Positions 17,790 through 26,294 of a stretch of 64,000 nucleotides of DNA are shown in pieces; positions within the stretch are counted from its first letter, which is position 1; each line of letters begins with the position of its first letter. Below the pieces are notes generated by a model that worked only from the letters and a program-made list of their open reading frames with translations, did not search any database and was not told the DNA's origin. This DNA is from CAYVMN01 sp043808585 (GTDB lineage: Bacteria > Desulfobacterota > DSM-4660 > Desulfatiglandales > Desulfatiglandaceae): the NCBI GenBank assembly GCA_043808585.1, contig JAZDES010000221.1, forward strand, positions 14,543-78,542. The letters are read 5' to 3'. The position numbers and the translations under genes were made by a program.

Positions 17790-18245
17790 TTACTTATCCT
17801 TGTCTCGCTCCAGGATTTCCTTAGCCGTCTTATAGTCGCCAGCTTCAGCAAAGGCCGCTGCTGCCATGGGGCCTTCGATCTTGCTCCTGTAAGCCTTTCT
17901 AATGGTCTGAACAAGCCTCTCAATCTCCACCGGTTTCTGGAGGTATTCAAAGGCACCCAAGCGGCGAGCCTCTTTTTCGTCTTTCTCCGTACCATGGCCC
18001 GTTAGAATGATGACCTGAACCTTGGGATAGGCCTTCTTGATCCGCCGAAGAACCTCCATGCCATCAATACCAGGCATCTTCAGGTCCAGCACCATCACAT
18101 CGGGGACCTGATTATCAACGATCTTGAGGGCCTGTTCTCCGTTGAGCGCAATATCCGGCCCAAGATCCCGCATCTGAATCCGTTCGGCAAGCGTCTTTAC
18201 AAATTCCTCTTCATCGTCCACCAGAAGGATCTTGATCTGTTCCAT
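17790..18245 (-). CDS. single-domain response regulator with C-terminal FAEAG motif
   Basis: Residues 1-120 form a receiver with acidic DDEEE, phospho-acceptor Asp in VLDLKMPG, Thr in ILTGHG and Lys in LQKPVE. No DNA-binding domain follows. Instead the last 30 residues carry AAAAFAEAGDYKTAKEIL (F132-G136) and end ERDKDK. AAGGAG precedes the ATG. The architecture suggests a phospho-signalling output through protein contact, possibly mediated by the shared motif. It is transcribed toward the lon gene. Confidence 0.85.
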   Translation of the reverse strand: MEQIKILLVDDEEEFVKTLAERIQMRDLGPDIALNGEQALKIVDNQVPDVMVLDLKMPGIDGMEVLRRIKKAYPKVQVIILTGHGTEKDEKEARRLGAFEYLQKPVEIERLVQTIRKAYRSKIEGPMAAAAFAEAGDYKTAKEILERDKDK

Positions 18246-18422
18246 TTCCTGCTCCTTAAAGAGAATTGATCTGTGAAGGGGACTCTCCCTATTATTCTAA
18301 TGTATAAGCAATTACGTCGTGATGCAACATTTTTCCAATGTCCGTGAATTGAAGCCCCCTACCGTGAGACTTCACCGAACTCAGTCGAACCATCTCTTGA
18401 AGCATTCGGTCACGGGTATGAA

Positions 18423-18968
18423 TCAACTGGCCTTTGTCCTTGAGGTTGTTGCTCCGGTTGGGAGGCCTTTTTCTTTGGGGAGGAATTCCCTGGCTATGTC
18501 CGGCTCACCTGCCTCTGCAAAGGTAGCGGCAACCATAACGTCTTGATAACGTCGGAGCAATGACTTCTTTGTCTTTTCATTTTTCTTTTTTAGCCGGTAT
18601 GCTTCCTGAATTCGCTCAGCCAGTGAATCCATGTTAAGGGGCAAAAAGACATCGTCAAAGGCGCCTAGCTTCATGCCTTCTATGGATAGTGAGAGGTACT
18701 CTGATGTATTTATGATGATAACTTCGGTGAGGGGGCGAATCTTCTTGATCCTTTCGAGGAGCAAAAGACCTTGCCGCTTCAGTCCATTTAGGCCCAGCAA
18801 TACGACATCGATCTTTTTTCTCTCAAGTATCTTTCTGGCATCAGCTTGTTGCTCTGCTTCAAAGACCCGATACCTTTGGAGGCGGAGACGCCGAGACAGA
18901 TTCAGACGAAATAGGCCATCCGCTTCTACGATCAAGAGATTGATTCCCATAAACACAAAGGGGGACAT
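18423..18968 (-). CDS. pseudo-receiver protein with C-terminal FAEAG motif
   Basis: The fold follows a receiver (INLLIVEADGLFRLNLSRRL, then VVLLGLNGLKRQG, then TEVIIINTSEYLS), but the phospho-acceptor Asp is replaced by Gly in VVLLGLNG and the conserved Lys of the KP motif is missing (VFLPLNM). It should not be phosphorylated by the standard mechanism. Residues 146-165 hold AATFAEAGEPDIAREFL. The protein follows the 63-residue FAEAG gene by 8 bases. The start may be 18968 or the ATG at 18950; neither has a good ribosome binding site. Confidence 0.75.
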   Translation of the reverse strand: MSPFVFMGINLLIVEADGLFRLNLSRRLRLQRYRVFEAEQQADARKILERKKIDVVLLGLNGLKRQGLLLLERIKKIRPLTEVIIINTSEYLSLSIEGMKLGAFDDVFLPLNMDSLAERIQEAYRLKKKNEKTKKSLLRRYQDVMVAATFAEAGEPDIAREFLPKEKGLPTGATTSRTKAS

Positions 18969-18976
18969 TCCGAGAG

Positions 18977-19168
18977 TTAAACCCGTGCCAACCCATACGA
19001 TACGCGAACGTTCGATAACCCCACCGTCTCCAAAAAGGTCTCTAAAGATTGATGCCTTTTTGGGGCTAGTCTCTTCCCCAAGAATTCCTTGGCCATTTCA
19101 GGACATCCAGCTTCTGCAAAAGCGACCGCTGCAAAGTCTCTTTCTATCCGTTTTAGCCATTTCTTCAT
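18977..19168 (-). CDS. small protein with N-terminal FAEAG motif
   Basis: A 63-residue protein starts MKKWLKRIERDFAAVAFAEA. The shared motif spans residues 12-30 (F17-G21, CPEMAKEFLG follows) and is the only feature recognised. It is the first gene downstream of a sigma54 promoter at 19221-19236, with a GGAGG box 8 bases before the ATG. It is analogous in size, position and promoter to the FAQAG protein at 14991-15176. Confidence 0.7.
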   Translation of the reverse strand: MKKWLKRIERDFAAVAFAEAGCPEMAKEFLGKRLAPKRHQSLETFLETVGLSNVRVSYGLARV

Positions 19169-19220
19169 GACGTTGTCCTCCTTGCTTTGTTGGGTATAAT
19201 GATTCTCTTTTCTTTCTTAA

Positions 19221-19236
19221 AGCAAAAGGTGCGCCA
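19221..19236 (-). promoter_or_regulatory. sigma54 (-24/-12) promoter
   Basis: The minus strand reads TGGCGCACCTTTTGCT with GG-N10-GC spacing and a perfect TTGCT -12 element. The predicted start lies about 40 bases before the 63-residue FAEAG gene. Confidence 0.75.
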
Positions 19237-19302
19237 AACTAATTTTTCAATTATTTCAAATTGTTGTTCGATTGAATGGAATAACAAAGGAAGAAATGAC
19301 AC

Positions 19303-19341
19303 ATAATGAAACATTATCCATAAACCAAAATGAAACATTGT
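19303..19341 (-). promoter_or_regulatory. paired palindromic upstream activator sites
   Basis: ATAATGAAACATTAT (19303-19317) is a perfect palindrome around AAA. A second copy with two changes, AAAATGAAACATTGT (19327-19341), is centred 24 bases away. They lie about 70-110 bases upstream of the sigma54 promoter, the usual place and pairing for an enhancer-binding protein. The rest of the 313-base gap shows no gene. Confidence 0.55.
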
Positions 19342-19481
19342 GGTACATTTGCTGATACTTCAGGCCGCTTGTGTCTCTCGTTGGTGCCGCGGATTTATGT
19401 CTGTTATCCTCGACATATTTTTTGGGTAGGCGCACTCTATTCGATCGTGAAGCAACCTTATTAGGAGGCTGGAGGGGCCGG

Positions 19482-19850
19482 TTATGTACCTTTTACGGCC
19501 TCCTGCATCTTCACAATTAACTCATCAAGCTTTAATGGCTTCATCAGATAATCAAAAGCGCCCAGGCGCATCCCCTCAATACCTTCTCTAGTGGATCCTC
19601 GTCCCGTCAAGAGAATCACAGGCAGCTGGGGATTTCCAACTTTGATAAGACGAAGGACTTCAAGCCCTCCCAAGCCTGGCATCAGCACATCTAAGACGAC
19701 CACCTGAGGAGGGTCGGCCTCAATGAGACGCAATGCTTCTTCACCGGATGTCGCAGTCTTGACCTGAATCCCTCTCAGTTCGAGTCTTTCTGCGAGGGTT
19801 GTGACGAATTCCTCCTCGTCATCTACAAGTAACACCTTCCACTTATCCAT
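19482..19850 (-). CDS. single-domain response regulator (CheY-like)
   Basis: This 122-residue receiver has DDEEE, phospho-acceptor Asp in VLDVLMPG, Thr in LLTGRG and Lys in LMKPLK. It lacks any output domain and, unlike its neighbours, the FAEAG tail. GGAGG precedes the ATG. It lies 18 bases after the NifX-like gene and is close in sequence (TLAERLELRGI) to the receiver at 26295-26654, so the two are probably paralogues. Confidence 0.9.
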   Translation of the reverse strand: MDKWKVLLVDDEEEFVTTLAERLELRGIQVKTATSGEEALRLIEADPPQVVVLDVLMPGLGGLEVLRLIKVGNPQLPVILLTGRGSTREGIEGMRLGAFDYLMKPLKLDELIVKMQEAVKGT

Positions 19851-19868
19851 TTTACTCCTCCAGCCCTA

Positions 19869-20231
19869 CTAGGCCTCCGTTTTTCCCAGACCCTTCCGCC
19901 TATAAAGTATATCGCCCGCCCGAAGGGCGCCTTTTCTAAAATGCTCCAGCACAGATTCATAAGGACCGATCACCGAATCCAGAACCCTTACTCTTTTCCA
20001 AGTGATGTACTGATAATACTCCTCCTCTATGCCTCCGCAAATGACCAGCTGGACGCCTTCGGTGAGAATCAGGTGACAAAGTTGTTCTCCAGAGGCCTGA
20101 GGGAGCACCACCATCTTTTCATCAGTCTTCTCTCCCTTTTCATCCGTAGAAACAATAACTGCCTCTGTCGCCAAATCAAACCGTGGTGCTACCTCATTAC
20201 CGTACAAAGGAATAAGCAATTTTTGAGACAT
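19869..20231 (-). CDS. NifX/NafY-like (dinitrogenase iron-molybdenum cofactor) domain protein
   Basis: At 120 residues it starts LLIPLYGNEVAPRFDLATEAVIV, the characteristic first strand of the NifX/NifB C-terminal family, and contains LILTEGVQLVICGGIEEEYYQYI, matching the family's second half. Such stand-alone domains bind iron-molybdenum or iron-sulfur precursors in nitrogenase organisms and occur widely in anaerobes with unknown roles. No nif genes are visible. It forms a pair with the downstream CheY-like gene. Confidence 0.75.
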   Translation of the reverse strand: MSQKLLIPLYGNEVAPRFDLATEAVIVSTDEKGEKTDEKMVVLPQASGEQLCHLILTEGVQLVICGGIEEEYYQYITWKRVRVLDSVIGPYESVLEHFRKGALRAGDILYRRKGLGKTEA

Positions 20232-20338
20232 GAAGAAACCTTACCTGAACTTTTCAGCTCCTTTTCTGTGTTTGATTCTCCTCTTGGAAGACCTGTCTGG
20301 ACCCGCATCTGTCAGGTGCTCGTTTGAACCTATGGCGT

Positions 20339-21757
20339 TCATGAGCTTATCCCATACTCTTTCATTTTTCTCCACAGGGTGCTTCTTCCCCAACCCAAAA
20401 GGGCTGCGGCCTTGGTCCTCCGGCCTCTCGCCTTGATGAGTGCTTCCATGATCATTTTCTTTTCAGTTGATGACCAGGTCTCTGTTTCCCATTTCCTTCT
20501 TAGATCCTCTACCCCTGGCTGCACGGAAATCGAGGCCCAATTCTCTCCGACCCCTCTCTCCTGGAGCTCAAGCCCCTTTTCTGTTAGATAGGTAGGAAGG
20601 TGTTTTGGATGAATGAGTCCTCCCTGGGAGATATTTACTGCATATTCAATAATATTTCTCAGTTCTCTCACATTACCAGGGTAGTGGTAGTCCGACAGGA
20701 TTCGAAGGGCCTTGCTCGAAAACCCTCCAATATCCTTTTTGAATTGGGTGGCGAAGGTGTTGAGAAAGTGATCGATCAGGAGCCTGACGTCGTCATCCCG
20801 CTCTCTCAGGGGAGGCAGGTGAAGACGGACTACGTTGAGCCTGAAGAGGAGATCTTCCCTGAAACCTCCGTCTCCAACCATTTGTTCAAGGTTTCGGTGG
20901 GTTGCGGCGACAATTCTCACATCAGCCTGAAAGCCCCTAGTACTCCCCAATGGATAGATCACCCTGTCATCCAGGAAGGTCAGCAGTTTGACCTGGAGGG
21001 AGGGAGGGAGGTCACCGATTTCCGTAAGATAAAGCGTGCCATGGTGGGCCAGACGAAATCGCCCCGGTTTGTTCTCAACGGCCCCGGTGAAGGCCCCTTT
21101 CTGGTGCCCGAAGAGCTCTGATTCCAGCAAGGTTTCAGGTAATGCCCCGCAATTGAGCTTGATAAAAGGCCCCTTGGCCCTGCTTGAGGCCTGGTGAATT
21201 GTCTCTGCAACCAGGTCTTTGCCCGTACCGGTCTCACCGGTGATGAGTACAGAAGAATCGCTCTGGGCAAGAACAGGGAGAATCTGAAAGATCTTTTCGA
21301 TTTGTGGACTCTTGCCGATCAGAGGTCCAAAACTATAGGCTTGCCCGGTCTTTCCCTCCAGCCTGCGAAGGGGACGCATGTCTTCTACCGTTTCCAAAAA
21401 ACCGACTAACTCACTTTCAATGTCTTTGAGGGGGGCCATCGTAATACGTACAGGAATTTTCTGGCGGGCGCGGTTGATGAGGTCGCTTTCAACACACGGC
21501 GGTTCAGCTTCTGCGTTTAGATTCAAGGCAGGGCAACCTTGGACGCATATCCTGTTTCGTAGGACATGATAACAGGGAATGCCCCGGGCTTCTTCCCTGG
21601 AAAATCCGGTGAGAGCTTCCAAGGCTCGATTCAAGAAGATGACCGTGCGCTCCACATCAAGCACCACGACACCAAGAGGGATTTCATCAACCAGTGAGCG
21701 GAAGGCAACGGGCAGAGAAAAGAGCCCTATGACTTCTGGCAAATGGCTCGTGTACAA
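20339..21757 (-). CDS. PAS-containing sigma54-dependent transcriptional activator
   Basis: Domains: PAS (about 18-130), sigma54 AAA+ domain (GETGTGKD Walker A, intact GAFTGA), and a Fis-type helix-turn-helix at the end (TKAAALLGWGRSTLWRKM). There is no receiver, so it senses directly. The PAS region has closely spaced cysteines (PCYHVLRNRICVQGCPALN) followed by another Cys, a pattern seen in related activators that could bind a metal or Fe-S cluster or sense redox. No ATG is available near the 5' end; TTG at 21757 is the most upstream start before a stop. It is a good candidate activator of the two sigma54 promoters in this island. Confidence 0.85.
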   Translation of the reverse strand: MYTSHLPEVIGLFSLPVAFRSLVDEIPLGVVVLDVERTVIFLNRALEALTGFSREEARGIPCYHVLRNRICVQGCPALNLNAEAEPPCVESDLINRARQKIPVRITMAPLKDIESELVGFLETVEDMRPLRRLEGKTGQAYSFGPLIGKSPQIEKIFQILPVLAQSDSSVLITGETGTGKDLVAETIHQASSRAKGPFIKLNCGALPETLLESELFGHQKGAFTGAVENKPGRFRLAHHGTLYLTEIGDLPPSLQVKLLTFLDDRVIYPLGSTRGFQADVRIVAATHRNLEQMVGDGGFREDLLFRLNVVRLHLPPLRERDDDVRLLIDHFLNTFATQFKKDIGGFSSKALRILSDYHYPGNVRELRNIIEYAVNISQGGLIHPKHLPTYLTEKGLELQERGVGENWASISVQPGVEDLRRKWETETWSSTEKKMIMEALIKARGRRTKAAALLGWGRSTLWRKMKEYGISS

Positions 21758-22159
21758 GATCCTGTTTCTCCATTAATGACCGAAGTTAAAACCTTGACTG
21801 AGTGATACAACATCCTCTAACTCAAATAGATCACTTTGTGTCCGCTCAATAACCCAGGGAAATGATAGAGGCCCGCCACCCATCCATTTTCCCTTGAAAA
21901 GGGGGGCCTGGGAGAGGGTGAATTTCCTGCCGATTATTGGACAAGTACACACCTTTGAGGTAGGCTATCAGAAAACCAGATTGAAATAAAGTAAGGATTA
22001 ATCTCTTGACTGATCACCATATATCACATATTGTTCCCGCGTGAATCCATGAGGGTATTCAGGGCGTTAAAAGTGAAAACGGCAACAGAGGGGTGAAAGA
22101 AAAGCGCCCTTTTTCATCTGAGAAATGGTGTCCAAGAATTAAGGTAGGGAGGTCGATGG
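21758..22159. other. divergent intergenic region with promoter and leader hairpin
   Basis: No gene is seen in 402 bases. It contains TTTTCCCTTGAAAAGGGGGG near 21890, a short palindromic repeat, a sigma70-like promoter at 22006-22034 for the + strand, and downstream of it AGGGCG (about 22057-22063) able to pair with CGCCCT (about 22107-22113) before TTTTT, a possible attenuator in the leader of the TSUP gene. Confidence 0.4.
22006..22034 (+). promoter_or_regulatory. sigma70-like promoter of the TSUP operon
   Basis: TTGACT (22006-22011), 17 bases, TATTGT (22029-22034), about 120 bases upstream of the permease start. Confidence 0.5.
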
Positions 22160-23122
22160 ATGATACAATCCGCGAAGACATGGTTCACGGCTTTGTTGAG
22201 CATCCTCTTATTTTTTGCTTTGGCATGTGCTGTAGGTGCAACAGAACTGTCTCAAACTCCTGAAGCCTCGGCCCCTATGCATCCTTGGTGGTTCTGGCCT
22301 CTAGTCTTGCTGATTGTAACCTTTTTGATGGGTATATTCGCCGTTCTTGGCGGGGTTGGAGGAGGTGTCCTGTTCGTTCCCATCATCAGCGGATTCTTTC
22401 CTTTCCACCTGGACTTCGTCCGCGGGGCAGGGCTGCTAGTGGCCCTCTCCGGGGCCCTAGCCGCCGGGCCCGGCCTTCTCAAAATGAACCTAGCGAGTCT
22501 CAGGCTTGCCATCCCGGTTGCCCTCATTGCCTCAACCTGTGCCATAATTGGGGCCATGATCGGGCTGGCCTTGCCCACCAACATTGTGCAGATTTCTCTG
22601 GGAGGCACCATCGTCGGTATCTGCGTGCTCATGTTGAAAGCAAAGAAGTCAGAGCTCCCTGATGTACCAGAGGCGGATAGACTTTCTTCGGCACTCAGGA
22701 TCTACGGAGTCTACCAGGAGAGGAGTACGGGAAAGATCATCGACTGGAAAATCCACCGGACTCCGCTGGGTCTGGGTTTATTTATTATGATCGGTATTAT
22801 GGCCGGCATGTTTGGCCTAGGAGCAGGCTGGGCAAATGTGCCCGTATTGAACCTCCTGATGGGAGCACCTTTGAAAATCAGCGTGGCGACCAGTAAATTT
22901 CTGCTATCCATCACGGACACCTCCGCCGCCTGGATCTATATGAATCAGGGATGCGTCATCCCCATGATGGTAGTGCCTTCCCTGGTGGGAATCATGCTTG
23001 GCTCCTTTGTAGGCGTCCGGCTTCTCGCCATGGCCAAACCCGGTGTTATCCGGTGGATCGTGATCGGAATACTGGCCTTTGCCGGTATAAAGGCCCTTTT
23101 AAAGGGCTTGGGTGTAGGATAG
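22160..23122 (+). CDS. TauE/SafE (TSUP) family anion permease
   Basis: A hydrophobic N-terminal signal-like helix is followed by about eight membrane helices. The family motif GGVGGGVLFVPII in the first half and GAGWANVPVLN in the second half mark TSUP proteins, which export sulfite, sulfoacetate or related organosulfur anions. GGGAGG lies 8 bases upstream of the ATG. A small membrane protein gene and a CBS-domain gene follow in the same direction, a grouping common in sulfate reducers. The substrate is not determined by sequence. Confidence 0.88.
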   Translation: MIQSAKTWFTALLSILLFFALACAVGATELSQTPEASAPMHPWWFWPLVLLIVTFLMGIFAVLGGVGGGVLFVPIISGFFPFHLDFVRGAGLLVALSGALAAGPGLLKMNLASLRLAIPVALIASTCAIIGAMIGLALPTNIVQISLGGTIVGICVLMLKAKKSELPDVPEADRLSSALRIYGVYQERSTGKIIDWKIHRTPLGLGLFIMIGIMAGMFGLGAGWANVPVLNLLMGAPLKISVATSKFLLSITDTSAAWIYMNQGCVIPMMVVPSLVGIMLGSFVGVRLLAMAKPGVIRWIVIGILAFAGIKALLKGLGVG

Positions 23123-23189
23123 CCCCTCAGAGGAGATTTTTCTTCAAAAGAGAAGTGGCCTTCAGAACGTCCAGTAAGGAGGAAAGATC

Positions 23190-23615
23190 ATGACTGATAA
23201 ATTGGAAGCGACGCTTGAAGCAAGCCCGGAACAGGTCCGTTATGCCGGTATCCTCGAAAAGGGGATGTATATCGGATTATTGTTGCTTCTTATCACCTTT
23301 GCCATTTATGCCTTCGGTATTATGAAGCCCTATATCCCTCTGGATAAGATCTCCAAGTTCTGGAACATGAACGTACATGATTACCTGCGGCATACCAACA
23401 TTAAGAACGGGTGGGGTTGGCTTGCGATGCTTAAGTACGGGGACTTTATTAATTTTATCGGGGTGGCGATTTTGGCTGGAGTGACCATCATTTGCTATCT
23501 GACTATTATTCCGATCCTCCTGAGAAACGACGACAAGGTCTATGCCCTATTGGCGTTTCTCGAAGTAGTAATCCTCTCCCTGGCGGCCAGCGGGATTCTT
23601 GCTGTGGGGCACTGA
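23190..23615 (+). CDS. small membrane protein accompanying the TSUP permease
   Basis: This 141-residue protein has about three membrane helices (GLLLLLITFAIYAFGIM; FINFIGVAILAGVTIICYLTII; LLAFLEVVILSLAASGILAV). It resembles in size and topology the DUF1634-type proteins often encoded beside TSUP permeases, but the family match is by context. It starts 67 bases after the permease with AAGGAGG upstream. Confidence 0.7.
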   Translation: MTDKLEATLEASPEQVRYAGILEKGMYIGLLLLLITFAIYAFGIMKPYIPLDKISKFWNMNVHDYLRHTNIKNGWGWLAMLKYGDFINFIGVAILAGVTIICYLTIIPILLRNDDKVYALLAFLEVVILSLAASGILAVGH

Positions 23616-23677
23616 GAAAGGGCGTGGCGAGAAAGAAATCGAAAGCGATCCATTTTGAAGATCAAGGAGGATAGACC

Positions 23678-24226
23678 ATGTTTATCAAGAAGAAGGTAAG
23701 AGACCTGATGATCCCTCTCCACAGATACTCGGTGGTGAGCCCCAATAGCACCTTACGAGAGGCGGTAGTGAGCTTGAGAAGGTCATACTGTCAATTGGAA
23801 ACGGGCATGTGTACCGAGGTAGGCCCCCGCTCCGTCTTGGTGGTTGATGACCACGGGAAACTTGCAGGGATACTCGATTTCCGAAGTATACTCAGGACCC
23901 TTATTCCTGAGGTAGCCGGTGGGTTGACTGCCAGATTAGAAGCGCTCGAAGTAACCATCGCTTTTGCCCAGGCGGATTCCCCATCCCTGGATGAGGCGCG
24001 AGCCGACTTCAACGCACGAGTAATAAGGAATGCAGGTGTAAAGATAAAGGACATCATGCTCAAAACGAGGGGAACAATTCAGGCCGATGCCAGCCTCACC
24101 GAGGCGCTCAAGTTGATTTTTCGCAATAAGATAACCAAACTCCCTGTGCATGAGGGGAATAAACTGGTAGGGATTATCCGCGATACGGACCTTTTCCTGG
24201 CCGTTGCTGATATATTGGCGGAGTAA
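23678..24226 (+). CDS. CBS-domain pair protein
   Basis: Two CBS motifs span about 5-75 (VRDLMIP ... SVLVVDDHGKLAGILDFRSI) and 125-180 (IKDIMLK ... KLPVHEGNKLVGIIRDTDLF). Such pairs usually bind adenosine nucleotides and regulate a partner. The linker (about 90-110) has TIAFAQADSPSLDEA, a weak variant of the motif found in the stress island. GGAGG precedes the ATG. Co-direction suggests it regulates or reports on the TSUP permease. Confidence 0.85.
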   Translation: MFIKKKVRDLMIPLHRYSVVSPNSTLREAVVSLRRSYCQLETGMCTEVGPRSVLVVDDHGKLAGILDFRSILRTLIPEVAGGLTARLEALEVTIAFAQADSPSLDEARADFNARVIRNAGVKIKDIMLKTRGTIQADASLTEALKLIFRNKITKLPVHEGNKLVGIIRDTDLFLAVADILAE

Positions 24227-24400
24227 CTTTTTGCACGACCTGGTCCTGGTCTGATTCAGCTCCGCATTCTTGAACCTTCCCTCATCGCCGTTCGGAGCCC
24301 GTTTATCCATAAAGTCCGCGACCCCAGTTCGTTGCCCTCTATTTTTGCTCCTGCACGACCTCATCGACGGCAATTCACCTACTTCGCGATCCTTTTTCCG

Positions 24401-24430
24401 TTTACAGGCAGCGGCCTCTTTTTATATACT
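24401..24430 (+). promoter_or_regulatory. possible sigma70-like promoter of the sensor kinase operon
   Basis: TTTACA (24401-24406), 18 bases, TATACT (24425-24430), about 90 bases upstream of the kinase. The rest of the gap from 24227 has no gene. Confidence 0.35.
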
Positions 24431-24516
24431 AGCCTCATCAGAAAGGATTGACTCGAATAACCGGCCCTTCTAGCCTTATGAAAGATTGATGTCTCTACTT
24501 TATTCTGGATATCGAG

Positions 24517-26289
24517 GTGATTGAAGGACGAAAACCTCTAAGGTTTGCATGGGATATGTCAATACGTGTGAGACTGAAACCGAAATTCTGGGACTACCAC
24601 GATGCAGCGGCAGGCCCGTACAAACCTCTGTTCAATTTCCGCCGAATCTGGAAGATGGCAGTCCTCCTTACGTCCGGCGTGGTTCTCTTGCCGCTGATTT
24701 TCATAACTGTTGTTGACTACCTCGTGACACAACATGCCATAGAGTCCGAAATCCTCTTGCGCACTGCTCGGCTCGTCTCCAATACCCGCCGGACCTTCTC
24801 TTACTTCCTGGATGAACGCATGGCCGCACTAGATTTCATTGACAGGGACAACACGTTCGAAGCGCTGAACGATCCGACCCGGCTTGCCACTATCCTGGAA
24901 AACCTGAAGAAGGGGTTTGGTGGATTTGTGGACCTCGGAGTGATAGATTCCCTGGGCAGACAGAGGACCTATGTGGGGCCATACAGGCTTGAAGGAAAGA
25001 ACTACAGCGAGCAGGAGTGGTTTAAACACGTCTTAGACCGAGGCGTGTACATCAGCGATGTGTTCTTAGGGTTCCGGAACGTTCCGCATCTTATCATTGC
25101 AGTCAAGCACAACCGGCCAGACGGCTCCTTCTATTTGCTTCGGGCCACCCTGGATACCGAGCGCTTTAAGGATATTCTCTCAAGACTTGAGGTGAGCGGG
25201 CTGGGTGATTTCTTTATCATCAACCGGCAGGGTGCGCTCCAGACTCCGTCCCTTTACCATGGCAAGGTTTTCGAAAAGCTCTCATTGCCCGTACCAGAAT
25301 ACGCACCGGAAACTCGCGTGTTCGAATGGAAAAACGCCGAAGGGCCCCCCCTCATTATCGGATACAGGTATATTGAAGATACCCCTTTTATCCTTATGGT
25401 GGTCAAACAGAAAGAGGCGCTCATGAGGCCCTGGTACGAGACCCGCATGAAACTTATCGGGTTTCTTGCTGCCAGCATCGTCGCCATTCTGATAGTGATC
25501 TTGGGCGGGACAACCTATCTTGTGGATCAGCTCTATGAGGCGGACCAGAGGCGGATCACAACCCTGCACCAGGTGGAATACTCCAACAAGTTGGCCTCCC
25601 TCGGCCGATTGGCAGCGGGCGTGGCCCACGAGATCAACAACCCACTGGCCATTATCAATGAGAAGGCGGGACTTATTAAGGATCTTTTCACGCTCAAGGA
25701 TGACTATGCTAAGGACCAGAAGCTGGTAGGTCTGGTTGGTTCAGTGTTGACGTCTGTGGAGCGGTGTGCGACCATCACCAGGAGACTTTTGGCCTTTGCG
25801 CGGCACATGGAGACAAGCATCAAGCAACCGATCAACTTGAGGGACCTCATCCATGATGTACTCGGCTTTTTGGCCAAGGAGGCAGAGTATAGATCCATTT
25901 CGGTCACCGTAGATGTGCCCGACAACATCCCTCAATTCGAAAGCGATCGAGGCCGGCTGCAACAAATTCTTCTCAATATATTCAATAACGCCTTCGCGGC
26001 CATGAGCGACGGTGGGCGTCTTGAGATTACTGCCAGAGCCGAGGATAAGAACTTTGTTTCGGTCTCGATCGCAGACAACGGATGCGGAATCCCTGAGGAA
26101 GACCTCAAACGCGTCTTTGAACCGTTTTTTACCACCAGAGCAAACAAGGGCGGGACAGGTCTCGGCCTATCCATTACATACGGTCTCGCCGAGGAACTGG
26201 GGGGGAGCATTAGCGTAAAAAGCGAGGTGGGGAAGGGAACGACTTTCATCGTTTTTTTGCCGCTTATCAGGGAGAAAAAGGAAGGCTGA
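24517..26289 (+). CDS. membrane histidine kinase with periplasmic Cache-like sensor
   Basis: Transmembrane helix 1 (MAVLLTSGVVLLPLIFITVVDYL, near residue 50) is followed by about 240 extracytoplasmic residues of double-Cache type (YVGPYRLEGKNYSEQEWF, then YISDVFLG), helix 2 (LIGFLAASIVAILIVILGGT), HisKA with H-box LASLGRLAAGVAHEINNPLA, and HATPase with GTGLGLSI. Such sensors bind small organic ligands. The start is unclear: GTG at 24517 or ATG at 24556. It leads a co-directional block with two receivers and a second kinase-like protein. Confidence 0.88.
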   Translation: MIEGRKPLRFAWDMSIRVRLKPKFWDYHDAAAGPYKPLFNFRRIWKMAVLLTSGVVLLPLIFITVVDYLVTQHAIESEILLRTARLVSNTRRTFSYFLDERMAALDFIDRDNTFEALNDPTRLATILENLKKGFGGFVDLGVIDSLGRQRTYVGPYRLEGKNYSEQEWFKHVLDRGVYISDVFLGFRNVPHLIIAVKHNRPDGSFYLLRATLDTERFKDILSRLEVSGLGDFFIINRQGALQTPSLYHGKVFEKLSLPVPEYAPETRVFEWKNAEGPPLIIGYRYIEDTPFILMVVKQKEALMRPWYETRMKLIGFLAASIVAILIVILGGTTYLVDQLYEADQRRITTLHQVEYSNKLASLGRLAAGVAHEINNPLAIINEKAGLIKDLFTLKDDYAKDQKLVGLVGSVLTSVERCATITRRLLAFARHMETSIKQPINLRDLIHDVLGFLAKEAEYRSISVTVDVPDNIPQFESDRGRLQQILLNIFNNAFAAMSDGGRLEITARAEDKNFVSVSIADNGCGIPEEDLKRVFEPFFTTRANKGGTGLGLSITYGLAEELGGSISVKSEVGKGTTFIVFLPLIREKKEG

Positions 26290-26294
26290 GATAT

